A stretch of DNA of 64,000 nt from Bacillus sp. S/N-304-OC-R1 (GTDB lineage Bacteria; Bacillota; Bacilli; Bacillales; Cytobacillaceae), in assembly GCF_019749375.1 (NCBI RefSeq), contig NZ_JACWFE010000003.1, positions 96,332 to 160,331 of the forward strand, in the 5' to 3' direction. Of the stretch, positions 35,862-44,758 are shown in pieces; within the stretch, counting starts at the first letter, position 1, and the number at the start of each line of letters is the position of its first letter. The notes under the pieces were generated by a model that did not search any database, was not told the origin of the DNA, and worked only from the letters and a program-made list of their open reading frames with translations. A program made the position numbers and the translations under genes.

Positions 35862-35957
35862 ATTATTTCACTTGTAAATAATTTACTTTTATAAGATTAA
35901 TCTTAGTAAGCTGCCTCTTCTTATGTAGGTTATGGTATATTCCTCGATAATACCCAT

Positions 35958-35985
35958 ACGCTTAATAACTTGCTTTCATACTATA
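35958..35985 (+). promoter_or_regulatory. Candidate sigma-K promoter, best match of the cluster
   Basis: AC at 35958-35959, exactly 17 bases, then CATACTATA at 35977-35985, a full match to the sigma-K consensus. Transcription would begin close to the AAAGGAGG at 35992-35999, which leaves a very short leader. Confidence 0.6.
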
Positions 35986-36006
35986 TACAGGAAAGGAGGA
36001 ATCTGT

Positions 36007-37395
36007 TTGCAACCATTGCTAGTTAAAGATATTAGAACATTACTTCAAGGAATATTAATTAGCGGTTCAGAGAATTGGAAAGTACGAGATGCTATTTACT
36101 ATAACCGGCATGATTTAAAAAATCGCCACTCCCTTATGTTTGTCAGCAGAGACGATCACATTAACTGGAATCAAATCAATAAAATGGGACCTTCTCTAGT
36201 CATTTCTGATAAGCCTGAAACCGAGTTGAAGATGGCCTTGCCGCAAACGACGGTTATTAGAGTAGAAAGTCTTGTTCAGTCCTATTGGAAATTCATCGAA
36301 TATTACAGAGGACTATTTCAAATTCCCGTCGTTACAATTACGGGAACATGCGGAAAAACAACTACCAAAGACATGATTAAACATATACTAAGCCAGGATA
36401 AAAATGTCCAGGCTTCTGAGAGCAGTAAAAATGAACCGAGAAGATCATTCCCTTATTTAATGGGGATCGATGAAAAAACAGATGCAGCCGTTTTTGAACA
36501 CGGCTTGGGTAACTCAGGAAATATTAAGCATCAATGTTTAATATATCAGCCTACAATTGGGATTATTACAAATATTGGGGTTCATCATTTAGATGGATGT
36601 AATAATTTGGAAGGATATATACGAGCAAAGGCTGAAATCGTGGAAGGGATTAAAAAAGGCGGAACACTCATACTAAATGCGGAAGATATCAATACGAAGA
36701 AAATCTCTCTGCGGTCTTTTAAAGGAAAGGTGATCTATTTCGGTGTAGGCGGTAATGCCGATTTTAGGGCTAGTCTAATTAAGTTTGCAGACAATGGTAT
36801 GAAGTTTCTTCTACACCATTCCAATAAGACATATGATGTTTTTGTACCAGGATATGGGGAACACCAAGTATATAATGCCCTAGCTGCACTTGCGGCAGTA
36901 AGTGCAATGGGATTCGATATGACAAAAGCCATTACACGGCTTGCAACCTATCAAAATATGACTAGGCATCTAGAATTTTTCAAAGGGATAGGCGGAAGTA
37001 CCATCATTGATGATACATGGACAAATAACCCTACATCAATAGAAGCGGCTCTAAAGGTGATTGATGCTGTTAAAGCGGACAAGAATGTGATTCTTGTTCT
37101 AGGGGATATTAATAGATTAGGTAACTATGAGAAAAAGTATCACCAAGAAATTGGGAGTATGATTGCAAAGAAAAATATTCATACCCTCATTACGATTGGA
37201 AAAAAGGCAGAAGAAATTGCGAGGCAAGCTACTAAAGATGGATCCCGTGCCAATATTCATACATTTGCAAATGTAGAGGGTATTAATAAAATTCTACAGC
37301 CGATTCTTAATGATCGGGCAATCCTATTAATAAAAGGACCTATGTCAAGCCGTTCGATGATTGACTTTGCCAATAGTCTAAAGAAAAGTCAATAA
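36007..37395 (+). CDS. MurF-like Mur ligase, free-standing (paralog 2)
   Basis: ATP-dependent amide ligase of 462 aa, colinear with paralog 1 (MQPLLVKDIRTLLQGILISG against MKPLSVRQIRQILSGTLIQG). P-loop TGTCGKTT (112-119), ITNIGVHHLDG, the lysine in IRAKAEIVEG, GEHQVYNALAALAAVSAMG and IIDDTWTNNPTSIEAALKVI. The substrate-recognition motifs again differ from MurF of cell-wall synthesis. I choose TTG 36007: AAGGAGG ends seven bases upstream and this aligns the two paralogs at residue 1. The earlier in-frame ATG (35932) lies upstream of the promoter motif and is rejected. Confidence 0.83.
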   Translation: MQPLLVKDIRTLLQGILISGSENWKVRDAIYYNRHDLKNRHSLMFVSRDDHINWNQINKMGPSLVISDKPETELKMALPQTTVIRVESLVQSYWKFIEYYRGLFQIPVVTITGTCGKTTTKDMIKHILSQDKNVQASESSKNEPRRSFPYLMGIDEKTDAAVFEHGLGNSGNIKHQCLIYQPTIGIITNIGVHHLDGCNNLEGYIRAKAEIVEGIKKGGTLILNAEDINTKKISLRSFKGKVIYFGVGGNADFRASLIKFADNGMKFLLHHSNKTYDVFVPGYGEHQVYNALAALAAVSAMGFDMTKAITRLATYQNMTRHLEFFKGIGGSTIIDDTWTNNPTSIEAALKVIDAVKADKNVILVLGDINRLGNYEKKYHQEIGSMIAKKNIHTLITIGKKAEEIARQATKDGSRANIHTFANVEGINKILQPILNDRAILLIKGPMSSRSMIDFANSLKKSQ

Positions 37396-37421
37396 TGCTA
37401 TCTCTTCATTATGTATAAAAA

Positions 37422-37455
37422 GGAAGCATTCCTCAATTATGAATGCTTCCTCTTT
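37422..37455. terminator. Bidirectional terminator at the end of the cluster
   Basis: GGAAGCATTC (37422-37431) pairs perfectly with GAATGCTTCC (37441-37450); AAAAA precedes and TCTTTCATTT follows, so it serves the Mur ligase (+) and the NlpC/P60 gene (-). Confidence 0.9.
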
Positions 37456-37474
37456 CATTTAATATATGAAAATA

Positions 37475-38401
37475 TTAGAATCTTTTAGCAGTAATAAAGC
37501 GTTGATTGTACCAGTCAAATAGGATAACCCTTGTAATTACTTTGCTTGAGTCTGGAACAATAAGTCTTTGGTCGCCTGCATAAATTGCTGCAACAGTTGG
37601 CGTTTTTGAACCAATTGTGCCGCTGAAGAAGACAATATCACCTTTCTTTAAGCTAGAACGTGATACAGTTGTGCCTTTCTTCATTAATTCACTAATAGAG
37701 GTTGTACCTAAGTTAACGCCATTTTGATTGTAAACATAATTTAGGAAACCTAATTTTGTAAATCTTGACGTACCTGGATCATTTACAGAGCCCAGTTTGG
37801 CTTTGTCAACAAGATTATAAGCACTAGTAACGATTTTATCTCCTTTAGTCGCTGGGTTAGCCGGCAGAAGTGTTGGCAGAACCCTTCTAGCTGTAAAGTA
37901 GTTTTGTGTATAGTATGGCTTACTGTTCATATCAGCAATAATAATATTTTGCTTCGGATCAGCCATATGAATTACCTTATTGTCTCCGATATACATAGCT
38001 ACATGGTCAGGATCTGTTCCAGTCGTTTTACTTCTAAAGAATACTAAATCCCCTTTTTGTAATTGACTTTTTGGAACGTATGTCCCTTGCTTCACCATAT
38101 AGTCCTCATTGTATGTGGCAAGATCCACACCGCTCTTTTCAAAAATATAGTTTATGAAAGTTGCACAAGAGAATTTGTATGGATACGTTTTCTTATACTC
38201 CGCTTGACTGTAAGTCGATTTTCCTATTAAGCTTTTGGCTAAACTAATTAATTGATCCGCCTTGGCATTTACAGCTTGTTGATTATTCTGAACATTAATA
38301 GTAGCTGCTTGTGCTTCTATTGGCTTTGTAACTGGAATCGCCCCTAAAGAACCAAATCCGAGCGCAACGGCAAGTGTTGTTGTAACTAAACGCTTTTTCA
38401 T
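37475..38401 (-). CDS. Secreted double NlpC/P60 protein, second domain degenerate
   Basis: Exported protein of 308 aa with a Sec signal peptide (MKKRLVTTT...AQA, cleavage near residue 34). The first NlpC/P60 domain (about 50-185) has the nucleophile in FSCATFINYIF and the histidine in DPDHVAMYIG. The second (about 195-308) repeats the fold (RFTKLGFLNYVYNQNGVNLG, KKGDIVFFSGTIG, PTVAAIYAGD) but has no cysteine or histidine at the matching places. NlpC/P60 enzymes cut peptidoglycan stem peptides; here one active and one binding-only domain seem likely. ATG 38401 follows CAGGAGG. Extracellular, wall-acting. Confidence 0.85.
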   Translation of the reverse strand: MKKRLVTTTLAVALGFGSLGAIPVTKPIEAQAATINVQNNQQAVNAKADQLISLAKSLIGKSTYSQAEYKKTYPYKFSCATFINYIFEKSGVDLATYNEDYMVKQGTYVPKSQLQKGDLVFFRSKTTGTDPDHVAMYIGDNKVIHMADPKQNIIIADMNSKPYYTQNYFTARRVLPTLLPANPATKGDKIVTSAYNLVDKAKLGSVNDPGTSRFTKLGFLNYVYNQNGVNLGTTSISELMKKGTTVSRSSLKKGDIVFFSGTIGSKTPTVAAIYAGDQRLIVPDSSKVITRVILFDWYNQRFITAKRF

Positions 38402-38580
38402 ATGTTTCCTCCTGTTGTTTGTTTTGGCTTGACCTGATTTTAACATGGAATTGTAAGCGTTCTTTACGCCAAATCTTTCCACATATAGGAGTCAACTTGA
38501 CTAAAGCCTTGTCCTTAAAGAGTTCTCTAAGGTTATTTACAGTTTAGTTACAACCATGACAGATTGCTTAATATAGAAAA

Positions 38581-38608
38581 AAATCCCTATGGTTCTTCCA
38601 TAGAGATT
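38581..38608 (-). terminator. Terminator after the chemoreceptor gene
   Basis: AAATCCCTATGG pairs with CCATAGAGATTT around TTCTT, with an A-run on the plus-strand left side that becomes the T-run of the minus-strand transcript. Confidence 0.82.
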
Positions 38609-38632
38609 TTCCTAAATTTATATGATTATCTT

Positions 38633-40354
38633 CTATAAATCAAACTTTCTCACTAGCTCATCTAGTTCTTCAGCCATTTCATTTAATTTTTTTGTAGATG
38701 ACAAAATATCATGAATATAATTCTCTTGTTCTACTGTTTGTTCCACAATATTTTCTGTTGTTTCTGCGGCCCTGCTTGCTATTATCGTATTTTCCATAAT
38801 ACCCGCTGTCACTTCCTCTGAAAAAGCAGACATTTCCTCTGATGTAACAGATACTTCTTCAATATGTGAAACTACACCTTTTATAGACCCAAGTATATTA
38901 TCAAAAGATTTCCCTGCCTCTTCAACTGCTTTAATCCCATCTTGAACACTATCTGTAACCACATTCATCGACTGTACGGTCCTGCTTGTATCTTCATTTA
39001 TTTTCGTAATTAAGAGAGAGATGCTGCCAGCGGACTTTTCCGATTGCTCAGCAAGCTTTCGGACCTCTTCGGCAACGACAGCAAAGCCCTTTCCATATTC
39101 GCCTGCTCTGGCTGCTTCAATAGCTGCATTTAAAGCAAGCAAATTAGTCTGGGCAGAGATATCTCGAATCATATTAATAATGAGCGAGATTTCGTTTGAT
39201 TGGTTCTCTAATGTTTTAATCGCATCAGCTGACAATTGGACAGATTCATTAATCACATTCATTTGATTAATTACTTTCTTTATGCTGCTGTTTCCTAATT
39301 GGGCATTTTCAAGACTAATAGAAGATAAATGCGATACATTAGAGGAGGTTTCTGCAATTTGGAAAATTCCCTTTGACATCTGCTCTAAAGTGGCGGCACT
39401 TTCTTCTGAACTTCTATACTGGGTATTAGCACCTTGGGATACTTCTTGAATTGAAGAAAAAATCTGGTGACTGACCCCATTTGCCTTTTCACTATTTACA
39501 GAAAGAAGTTTAGAAGTTTCGATTAACTGAGTAGAGCTTTTGTTTATACCGTGAATAACCATCTTTAAATCGTGAACCATCTGTTGAAAGGTTCTCGTTA
39601 GCACACCAATCTCATCTTTCCGATCAGTCTCTATTACAACCGTAAGGTCCCCTTTTCCAACCTGTCTCACTTGTGAAGTAAGCTTTCTTAAAGGCTTTGT
39701 TAAGTAGTCGGTGAATAAATAGACGATAACAATTCCCATAAGTAATACAACAAGGGTAATAATAATAATCTCCATTTTATTTGCATCCATTGCTTGATAA
39801 ACTTTCGTTGCATCAATATCTGCACCTAAAATTCCGATTACTTCACCTGCTTGATTTTTTATCGGTGCATAAACGGAAATCAAAGCACCATACTCGGCAT
39901 CTCTTGAAACCTGGTATGCAATAACTCCTGAATCAAATACTCGGCGCATTTCAGGATAAAAGTCCGTATGTTCTTCCTTCTCTCCCAAATCTGAGGCGTT
40001 TTCAGCACCAAATGGCATACCATCGACCATATAATAATAATCGTATGAATCCCCATTCTTTACACGAGTCATTGTATATAAATACGTCATACCGTTCATT
40101 TCTCTGATCGTATTTAACTCTTCCCGCAGTTCTTTATAGTATCCTTCTTCTTTAGAGTCAATGGTTAACTCTTTATAACGGTCGATATCAATCATGGATA
40201 CTGAGTTTTCAACTATTGCTGATGCTTGATTCCCAACTGAGTCTTTTACTAATTCTAATGATGATCGATAGATTAATATACTCATCACCAAACACGAAAT
40301 TAATAGCAATATTGAAAAAACTAATAACATTTTGAACTTTAAGCTTATTTTCAT
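38633..40354 (-). CDS. Methyl-accepting chemotaxis protein with Cache sensor
   Basis: Membrane chemoreceptor of 573 aa. TM1 is about 8-28 and TM2 about 195-217; the extracellular part is a Cache-type domain ([38 protein letters not shown]). A HAMP domain (about 218-270) leads to the signalling hairpin, whose tip has the invariant [24 protein letters not shown] sequence (split: [13 protein letters not shown], then [18 protein letters not shown]) that binds CheA/CheW. Ligand unknown. GGGAGA precedes the ATG. Stands alone, as many Bacillus receptors do. Confidence 0.92.
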   Translation of the reverse strand: MKISLKFKMLLVFSILLLISCLVMSILIYRSSLELVKDSVGNQASAIVENSVSMIDIDRYKELTIDSKEEGYYKELREELNTIREMNGMTYLYTMTRVKNGDSYDYYYMVDGMPFGAENASDLGEKEEHTDFYPEMRRVFDSGVIAYQVSRDAEYGALISVYAPIKNQAGEVIGILGADIDATKVYQAMDANKMEIIIITLVVLLMGIVIVYLFTDYLTKPLRKLTSQVRQVGKGDLTVVIETDRKDEIGVLTRTFQQMVHDLKMVIHGINKSSTQLIETSKLLSVNSEKANGVSHQIFSSIQEVSQGANTQYRSSEESAATLEQMSKGIFQIAETSSNVSHLSSISLENAQLGNSSIKKVINQMNVINESVQLSADAIKTLENQSNEISLIINMIRDISAQTNLLALNAAIEAARAGEYGKGFAVVAEEVRKLAEQSEKSAGSISLLITKINEDTSRTVQSMNVVTDSVQDGIKAVEEAGKSFDNILGSIKGVVSHIEEVSVTSEEMSAFSEEVTAGIMENTIIASRAAETTENIVEQTVEQENYIHDILSSTKKLNEMAEELDELVRKFDL

Positions 40355-40578
40355 TGGCAGTCTCCCGTACTTTTACTTTTATATTCTGCCGAATCTTGCT
40401 GTTACTTTTTTACTATAGACAGGAAAATTATATACAAGTTAGATAATTATGTCTATTATTCACAAAAAAGGTTTTGTTAATTTTTATTAAAATTAGCTTA
40501 ACAAAAAACACCTTATTTCTTATCATCATTTAAGACAATACTTGAATAAAGTGTTTATTCGTTCTATTATCGTTACAT

Positions 40579-41100
40579 TTAATTCTTATCTTGACTGTCT
40601 GCAGACACTGCTTCTCTTACTTCTTCCTCTACCCAGCCCTTACAAACATCGACCCATTCTTTTGCAGATGCATACTCAAATATTTCATCACAAGTTAGCT
40701 TGATAGCTGAGTTTGTACTGCCACAAGCAGGGAATAATGTTTCAAAGCGTTTCATAGATTCATCCAAATAGACATCTAAATCATTGGCTAACCCAAATGG
40801 GCAAACACCGCCTATTACATGGCCCGTTTGCTCAACTACCTCCTCAGCCGAAAGCATACGGGCTTTAAAGCCAAAGGTATGGCGGAACTTTTTATTATCG
40901 ATTTTAGCATCTCCAGCTGCCACTATTAAAATGGCTTGATCTCCTTCTCCTCTAAAGGATAAGGTTTTGGCAATACGAGCAGGAATAACGCCAATCGCTT
41001 CAGCAGCCAGGTCAACGGTTGCACTTGATACATCAAATTCTAGAATATCTGATTCGCGATTCCACTGTTTAAAATGATCCTTAACACTTTCCAAAGACAT
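40579..41100 (-). CDS. YbaK/EbsC-family aminoacyl-tRNA deacylase
   Basis: Cytoplasmic protein of 173 aa of the YbaK/ProX editing family, which hydrolyses mischarged Cys- or Ala-tRNAPro. Seen: ARIAKTLSFRG with the catalytic-site lysine, GDAKIDNKKF, and IGGVCPFG, the family loop. It resembles B. subtilis YwhH, with a charged C-terminal tail of about 20 extra residues. Which tRNA it edits cannot be told. Ribosome binding site AAGGAAG. Monocistronic. Confidence 0.85.
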   Translation of the reverse strand: MSLESVKDHFKQWNRESDILEFDVSSATVDLAAEAIGVIPARIAKTLSFRGEGDQAILIVAAGDAKIDNKKFRHTFGFKARMLSAEEVVEQTGHVIGGVCPFGLANDLDVYLDESMKRFETLFPACGSTNSAIKLTCDEIFEYASAKEWVDVCKGWVEEEVREAVSADSQDKN

Positions 41101-41186
41101 ACGTTTCTTCCTTTCTTTTCTTTATATGTACTAGCTAGATGATAACACCCTTTAACACTTTAAAGCAAAGTAAAAAATAAAAAAAA

Positions 41187-41221
41187 GGATGTTTACACTA
41201 ATTCCCTGTGTTAAACATCCT
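41187..41221 (-). terminator. Terminator after the YitT-family gene
   Basis: GGATGTTTA (about 41188-41196) pairs with TAAACATCC (about 41212-41220); an A-run upstream on the plus strand gives the T-run for the minus-strand transcript. Confidence 0.85.
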
Positions 41222-41230
41222 TTCCCATAA

Positions 41231-42073
41231 TCAATCGGCTTTCGATATCTCTCCGAAGCCTAATCCAAATACATCCCGAACATCATGGATCGCAATAAAC
41301 GCATGAGAATCAGCTTCTTTTACAATTTTCTTCAGCTTCACAATCTCCTGACTGCTGATAACGATATACAAAATGTCCTTCTGAGCTTTAGTATAGTAGC
41401 CGCTACCGGAAAAAACAGTTACACCTCTATTCATCTCGTCATTCACTTGCTGCGCAATTTTATCCGGCTCAGATGAAATAATTGTTACTGCCTTTTTCGT
41501 ATTAATGCCCTCAATCACAAATTCCATTACTTTTGTTGCAATATACAGCATCATAATCGTCAACATGAGCTTTTCGGCACCAATAATAAAATAAGACGAA
41601 AACGCAACAATCAAATCAAAAAATAACAGCCCATAGCCTAAATTCCAGCCAAGATATTTTTGAGTAATCCGTGCTAAGATGGTGGAACCAGCTGTTGTTC
41701 CACCTACCCGAATGATTAATCCAATCCCAACACCGATAATGACAGCTCCAAAAATAGTGGATACGACTATTTCATTTGAATCGATCCTCCAGCCCTCTGT
41801 TAAGTGAAGAAACAGGGAGTTAAATATCACTGCAATTATTGTGTAGATCGTTGTCATTTTACTCAAAAATTTATATCCAACAATAAGCAGGATTGAATTT
41901 AGAATAAAGTTAACGAGGCCAGGGGACCATTCCCAAAGGTAGTAAGTGATAATGGTAATCCCTGTTACCCCGCCCTCACCAAGCTGATTCGGGATAATAA
42001 AAACATTGACCCCTACGGCAAACAGGAATGCTCCTATTAATATATAGATAATATCTATTACTCTTTTTTTCAT
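41231..42073 (-). CDS. YitT-family membrane protein
   Basis: Protein of 280 aa with five or six TM helices (about 8-200, DUF161-type: GVNVFIIPNQLGEGGVTGI, IIRVGGTTAGSTILA) and a C-terminal soluble DUF2179 domain (about 205-275, KKAVTIISSEPDKIA, GSGYYTKAQKDILY, ADSHAFIAIHDVRDV). Members are abundant in Bacilli and have no established transport substrate. Ribosome binding site AAGGATGG. Monocistronic. Confidence 0.87.
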   Translation of the reverse strand: MKKRVIDIIYILIGAFLFAVGVNVFIIPNQLGEGGVTGITIITYYLWEWSPGLVNFILNSILLIVGYKFLSKMTTIYTIIAVIFNSLFLHLTEGWRIDSNEIVVSTIFGAVIIGVGIGLIIRVGGTTAGSTILARITQKYLGWNLGYGLLFFDLIVAFSSYFIIGAEKLMLTIMMLYIATKVMEFVIEGINTKKAVTIISSEPDKIAQQVNDEMNRGVTVFSGSGYYTKAQKDILYIVISSQEIVKLKKIVKEADSHAFIAIHDVRDVFGLGFGEISKAD

Positions 42074-42156
42074 CGCGTTCCATCCTTATATGTGTAGAAT
42101 CATCATATTATACTTTCATCTATAGATACTTTTCAACATGTTTTATAGAAAAGCAA

Positions 42157-42190
42157 TGCCTGACCCTAAGTGAATACCTTGGATCAGGCA
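42157..42190 (-). terminator. Terminator of the mtnKA-ABC operon
   Basis: TGCCTGA (42157-42163) pairs with TCAGGCA (42184-42190), partly extended inward (CC with GG). The minus-strand transcript reads into T-rich DNA (rc of TTTTATAGAAAAGCAA gives TTGCTTTTC). Confidence 0.7.
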
Positions 42191-42194
42191 CTAT

Positions 42195-43184
42195 TTAATG
42201 TGAGAATTTGTTTTTTGCATGTATATAAGTCACTGCTAGAGCAAGCACTAAAACGGAACCTTTCACAATATCAAAAGCATAATATGGAAGATTCAAAATC
42301 GTAAGTCCATTCAGCAATATTCCAATAACAGCTGCCCCGAAAAAAGTTCCAATGGCATTTGGCTTGCCCGCACCTAGAACAGAATAGCCTACAAATACAG
42401 CAGCCACTGCTTCCATAAGAAGCGGCGCTCCTGCATCGATTTGCCCGGACCCTACCCGTGCTGTAAATAAAATTCCGGCGATGGATGCAAAAATTCCGGA
42501 AACAACATACGATGCAAACTTTACTTTTTTCACGTTTACACCGGATAAAGTAGCTGCTTCTGCATTACCTCCCGTCATATATAAAATTCGTCCCCAGCGC
42601 GTATGATTTAACACTAGATAAGTAACTAACACAAGTAATAGCATGATCCAGACAGGTACAGGAAGTCCAAGCAATTTCCCCTGTCCAATCCAAAGAAATG
42701 CACTGGATAATTCCCCTATTGCCGTTCCCCCTGAAGTAAGCGGCATATGATTGTAAATCGAATATCCTTCTGTATATGTCCGGTGTAATCCTGCAACGAT
42801 ATACATGGAGCTTAACGTTGCCAATAAATCTGGAATGCCAATCACAACGATCAAAATAGTATTGAAAACCCCGACAAGAATGCCCACAAGGATTGGTAAA
42901 ATAAGTACTAGCCAGAGCGGCATATCATACCAAACCATTAAAGATGCAGTAAATACAGTTGATAATGACATCGTAGATCCGACAGATAGGTCAAAACCAT
43001 TCACAACTAATGTGAATGTTACACCGAGTGCCAGTACGGTTACAATCGAGATGGAGCGCAGAATGTCAGCGAAATTATCATAAGTGAAAAAAGCGTCGCT
43101 AATCATACTAAAGTAAACAATAATAAAAATCATCAGGGCAATTGCTCCGTATTTAAATAGAAACTGAATGCTTTTCTCTTTCAT
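42195..43184 (-). CDS. RbsC-like ABC permease, probable methylthioribose transporter
   Basis: Inner-membrane permease of 329 aa, BPD_transp_2 family (ribose/AI-2/nucleoside class), with 8-10 TM helices. Family motifs: VNGFDLSVGSTMSLS, GIPDLLATLSSMYI, GRILYMTGGNAEAATLSGVNV and AVAAVFVGYSVLGAGKPN. I choose ATG 43184 after AAAGGAAG; the longer track start is inside the ATPase gene. The gene overlaps the ATPase gene by about 30 bases. It is the last gene of the SAM-riboswitch operon that begins with mtnK, which makes 5-methylthioribose the likely cargo. Confidence 0.85.
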   Translation of the reverse strand: MKEKSIQFLFKYGAIALMIFIIVYFSMISDAFFTYDNFADILRSISIVTVLALGVTFTLVVNGFDLSVGSTMSLSTVFTASLMVWYDMPLWLVLILPILVGILVGVFNTILIVVIGIPDLLATLSSMYIVAGLHRTYTEGYSIYNHMPLTSGGTAIGELSSAFLWIGQGKLLGLPVPVWIMLLLVLVTYLVLNHTRWGRILYMTGGNAEAATLSGVNVKKVKFASYVVSGIFASIAGILFTARVGSGQIDAGAPLLMEAVAAVFVGYSVLGAGKPNAIGTFFGAAVIGILLNGLTILNLPYYAFDIVKGSVLVLALAVTYIHAKNKFSH

Positions 43185-44691
43185 GCTGCTCTTCCTTTCC
43201 GCCGCTTGCATACAGCAAAATCTTTTCTTGTGTAGCTTCATCCCGTGAAAACTCCTTCACGATCTGACCGTCATACATAACTAGAATCCGGTCTGAGATA
43301 CCGAGTATTTCATGAATTTCACTAGAAAAATAGATTACACCTTTTTGCTTCTCGGAGACTTGCCGAATCAATTTAAAAATATCAACCTTTGCTCCAATAT
43401 CAACACCTTTAGTAGGCTCATCAAACAAATATATGCTAGAGTCCAGCGAAGTCCATTTTCCAATTGCCACCTTCTGCTGGTTTCCTCCGCTCAAATGAAC
43501 GAGCGGTGTCTCCGTACCATCTGTTTTAATTTGCAGGCTTGCAATAATTTCATCAGTAAAAGCCTTCTCTGCAGGCCTATTCATAAAAAATCCGCGCGTA
43601 AACCTTCGTAAATTAGGAAATGTCGCATTAATTCTCAATGACTCATGAACAAAGAGACCTTCTTTTCTCCGTTCTTCCGGAACAAGGACTATTCCAGCTT
43701 TTATAGCATGGGCTGGATGAAGAATCTTTGCCTCTTTTTTATTGAGCACAATTTTTCCACGCCTAGCAGGTGGTACCCCAAATAGCGTTTTAGCAAGCTC
43801 GGTTTTCCCGGCTCCAACTAAACCGACAATCCCAACAATCTCACCTTCCGAAACGGAAAAAGAAATATCCTGTAATTTATAGCCATCAGATAATCCTGAT
43901 ACCTCAAGCAACGGTTCCCCAATATGCTTCTCATGCTTGGTAAACTCATTCGTAAAGGCGGCGCCCAGCATATCTTCTACAACACGATCCTGTGTAGTGA
44001 AGGTGGTTTCCACCGTACTAACTGTTTTACCTTCTCTCATAACCGTAATCCGATCACAAATTTCAAAAACCTCTGGGAGACGATGTGAAATAAAGATGCA
44101 CCCAACTCCCTGATTTTTCAGTTTCTCCATAACAGAAAACAGCCGCTCTGATTCATGAACAGATAACGGGGCAGTTGGCTCATCAAAAATAATAATTTTA
44201 GCTGAATGAACTAATGCGCGTGCGATTAAAACAATCTGTTTTTCAGCGAGCGATAGCTCTAAAGCCTGCTTCTGAACAGGTATATGCTCAAATTGAAGCT
44301 GTTTTAACACTTCTTTTGCCCTGGCACGAATCCTTTTCTTGGAGATAAAGAGTGCTTTATTGGAGGCAAATGTATCAAGCATAATATTCTCCGCAACAGA
44401 CAGCTCGGGCACAATCGCTGTATCAACCTCCTGATAAACACAGTATACTCCCTGTTCCTTTGCTGCTTTAGGCGATTTGAATCGCCTCCCTGTGCCTTCT
44501 AACAGAATATCACCGCCATCATGCTCATACACTCCAGACAGAATCTTCATGAGCGTACTTTTTCCCGCGCCATTCGCACCAAGCAGGGCATGAATTTCTC
44601 CCCTGTTGAGCTGAAAGCAGGCATTCTCTAATGCTGTTACCTTGCCAAATTGTTTTTGTATATCCTGCATTGCAAGCAGTGTTTCCGCCAT
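43153..44691 (-). CDS. RbsA-like double ABC ATPase, probable methylthioribose transporter
   Basis: Cytoplasmic ATPase of 512 aa with two nucleotide-binding domains. Domain 1: Walker A GANGAGKST, signature LSLAEKQIV, Walker B IIFDEPTAPLS. Domain 2: Walker A-like GLVGAGKTE, signature LSGGNQQKVAIGKW, Walker B YLFDEPTKGVD. The unequal halves and domain-2 details are typical of the sugar (RbsA/MglA) class. GGGGGGAG precedes the ATG. It works with the lipoprotein and permease genes on either side. Confidence 0.9.
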   Translation of the reverse strand: MAETLLAMQDIQKQFGKVTALENACFQLNRGEIHALLGANGAGKSTLMKILSGVYEHDGGDILLEGTGRRFKSPKAAKEQGVYCVYQEVDTAIVPELSVAENIMLDTFASNKALFISKKRIRARAKEVLKQLQFEHIPVQKQALELSLAEKQIVLIARALVHSAKIIIFDEPTAPLSVHESERLFSVMEKLKNQGVGCIFISHRLPEVFEICDRITVMREGKTVSTVETTFTTQDRVVEDMLGAAFTNEFTKHEKHIGEPLLEVSGLSDGYKLQDISFSVSEGEIVGIVGLVGAGKTELAKTLFGVPPARRGKIVLNKKEAKILHPAHAIKAGIVLVPEERRKEGLFVHESLRINATFPNLRRFTRGFFMNRPAEKAFTDEIIASLQIKTDGTETPLVHLSGGNQQKVAIGKWTSLDSSIYLFDEPTKGVDIGAKVDIFKLIRQVSEKQKGVIYFSSEIHEILGISDRILVMYDGQIVKEFSRDEATQEKILLYASGGKEEQHEREKHSVSI

Positions 44692-44712
44692 GAATACTCC
44701 CCCTTTCGGCAG

Positions 44713-44742
44713 AAAAGCCCGATACGAAGATTGGGCTTTTCC
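44713..44742 (-). terminator. Intra-operon hairpin between lipoprotein and ATPase genes
   Basis: AAAAGCCC (44713-44720) pairs with GGGCTTTT (44733-44740). As a weak terminator it would let more binding lipoprotein than transporter be made, as in other ABC importers. Confidence 0.65.
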
Positions 44743-44758
44743 TGTTTATAACTACCTA

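Noticed and set aside
31644..37395. Cell-wall MurF genes
   Set aside because: MurF recognition motifs are altered in both, and duplication inside a coat/ATP-grasp cluster does not fit housekeeping wall synthesis.
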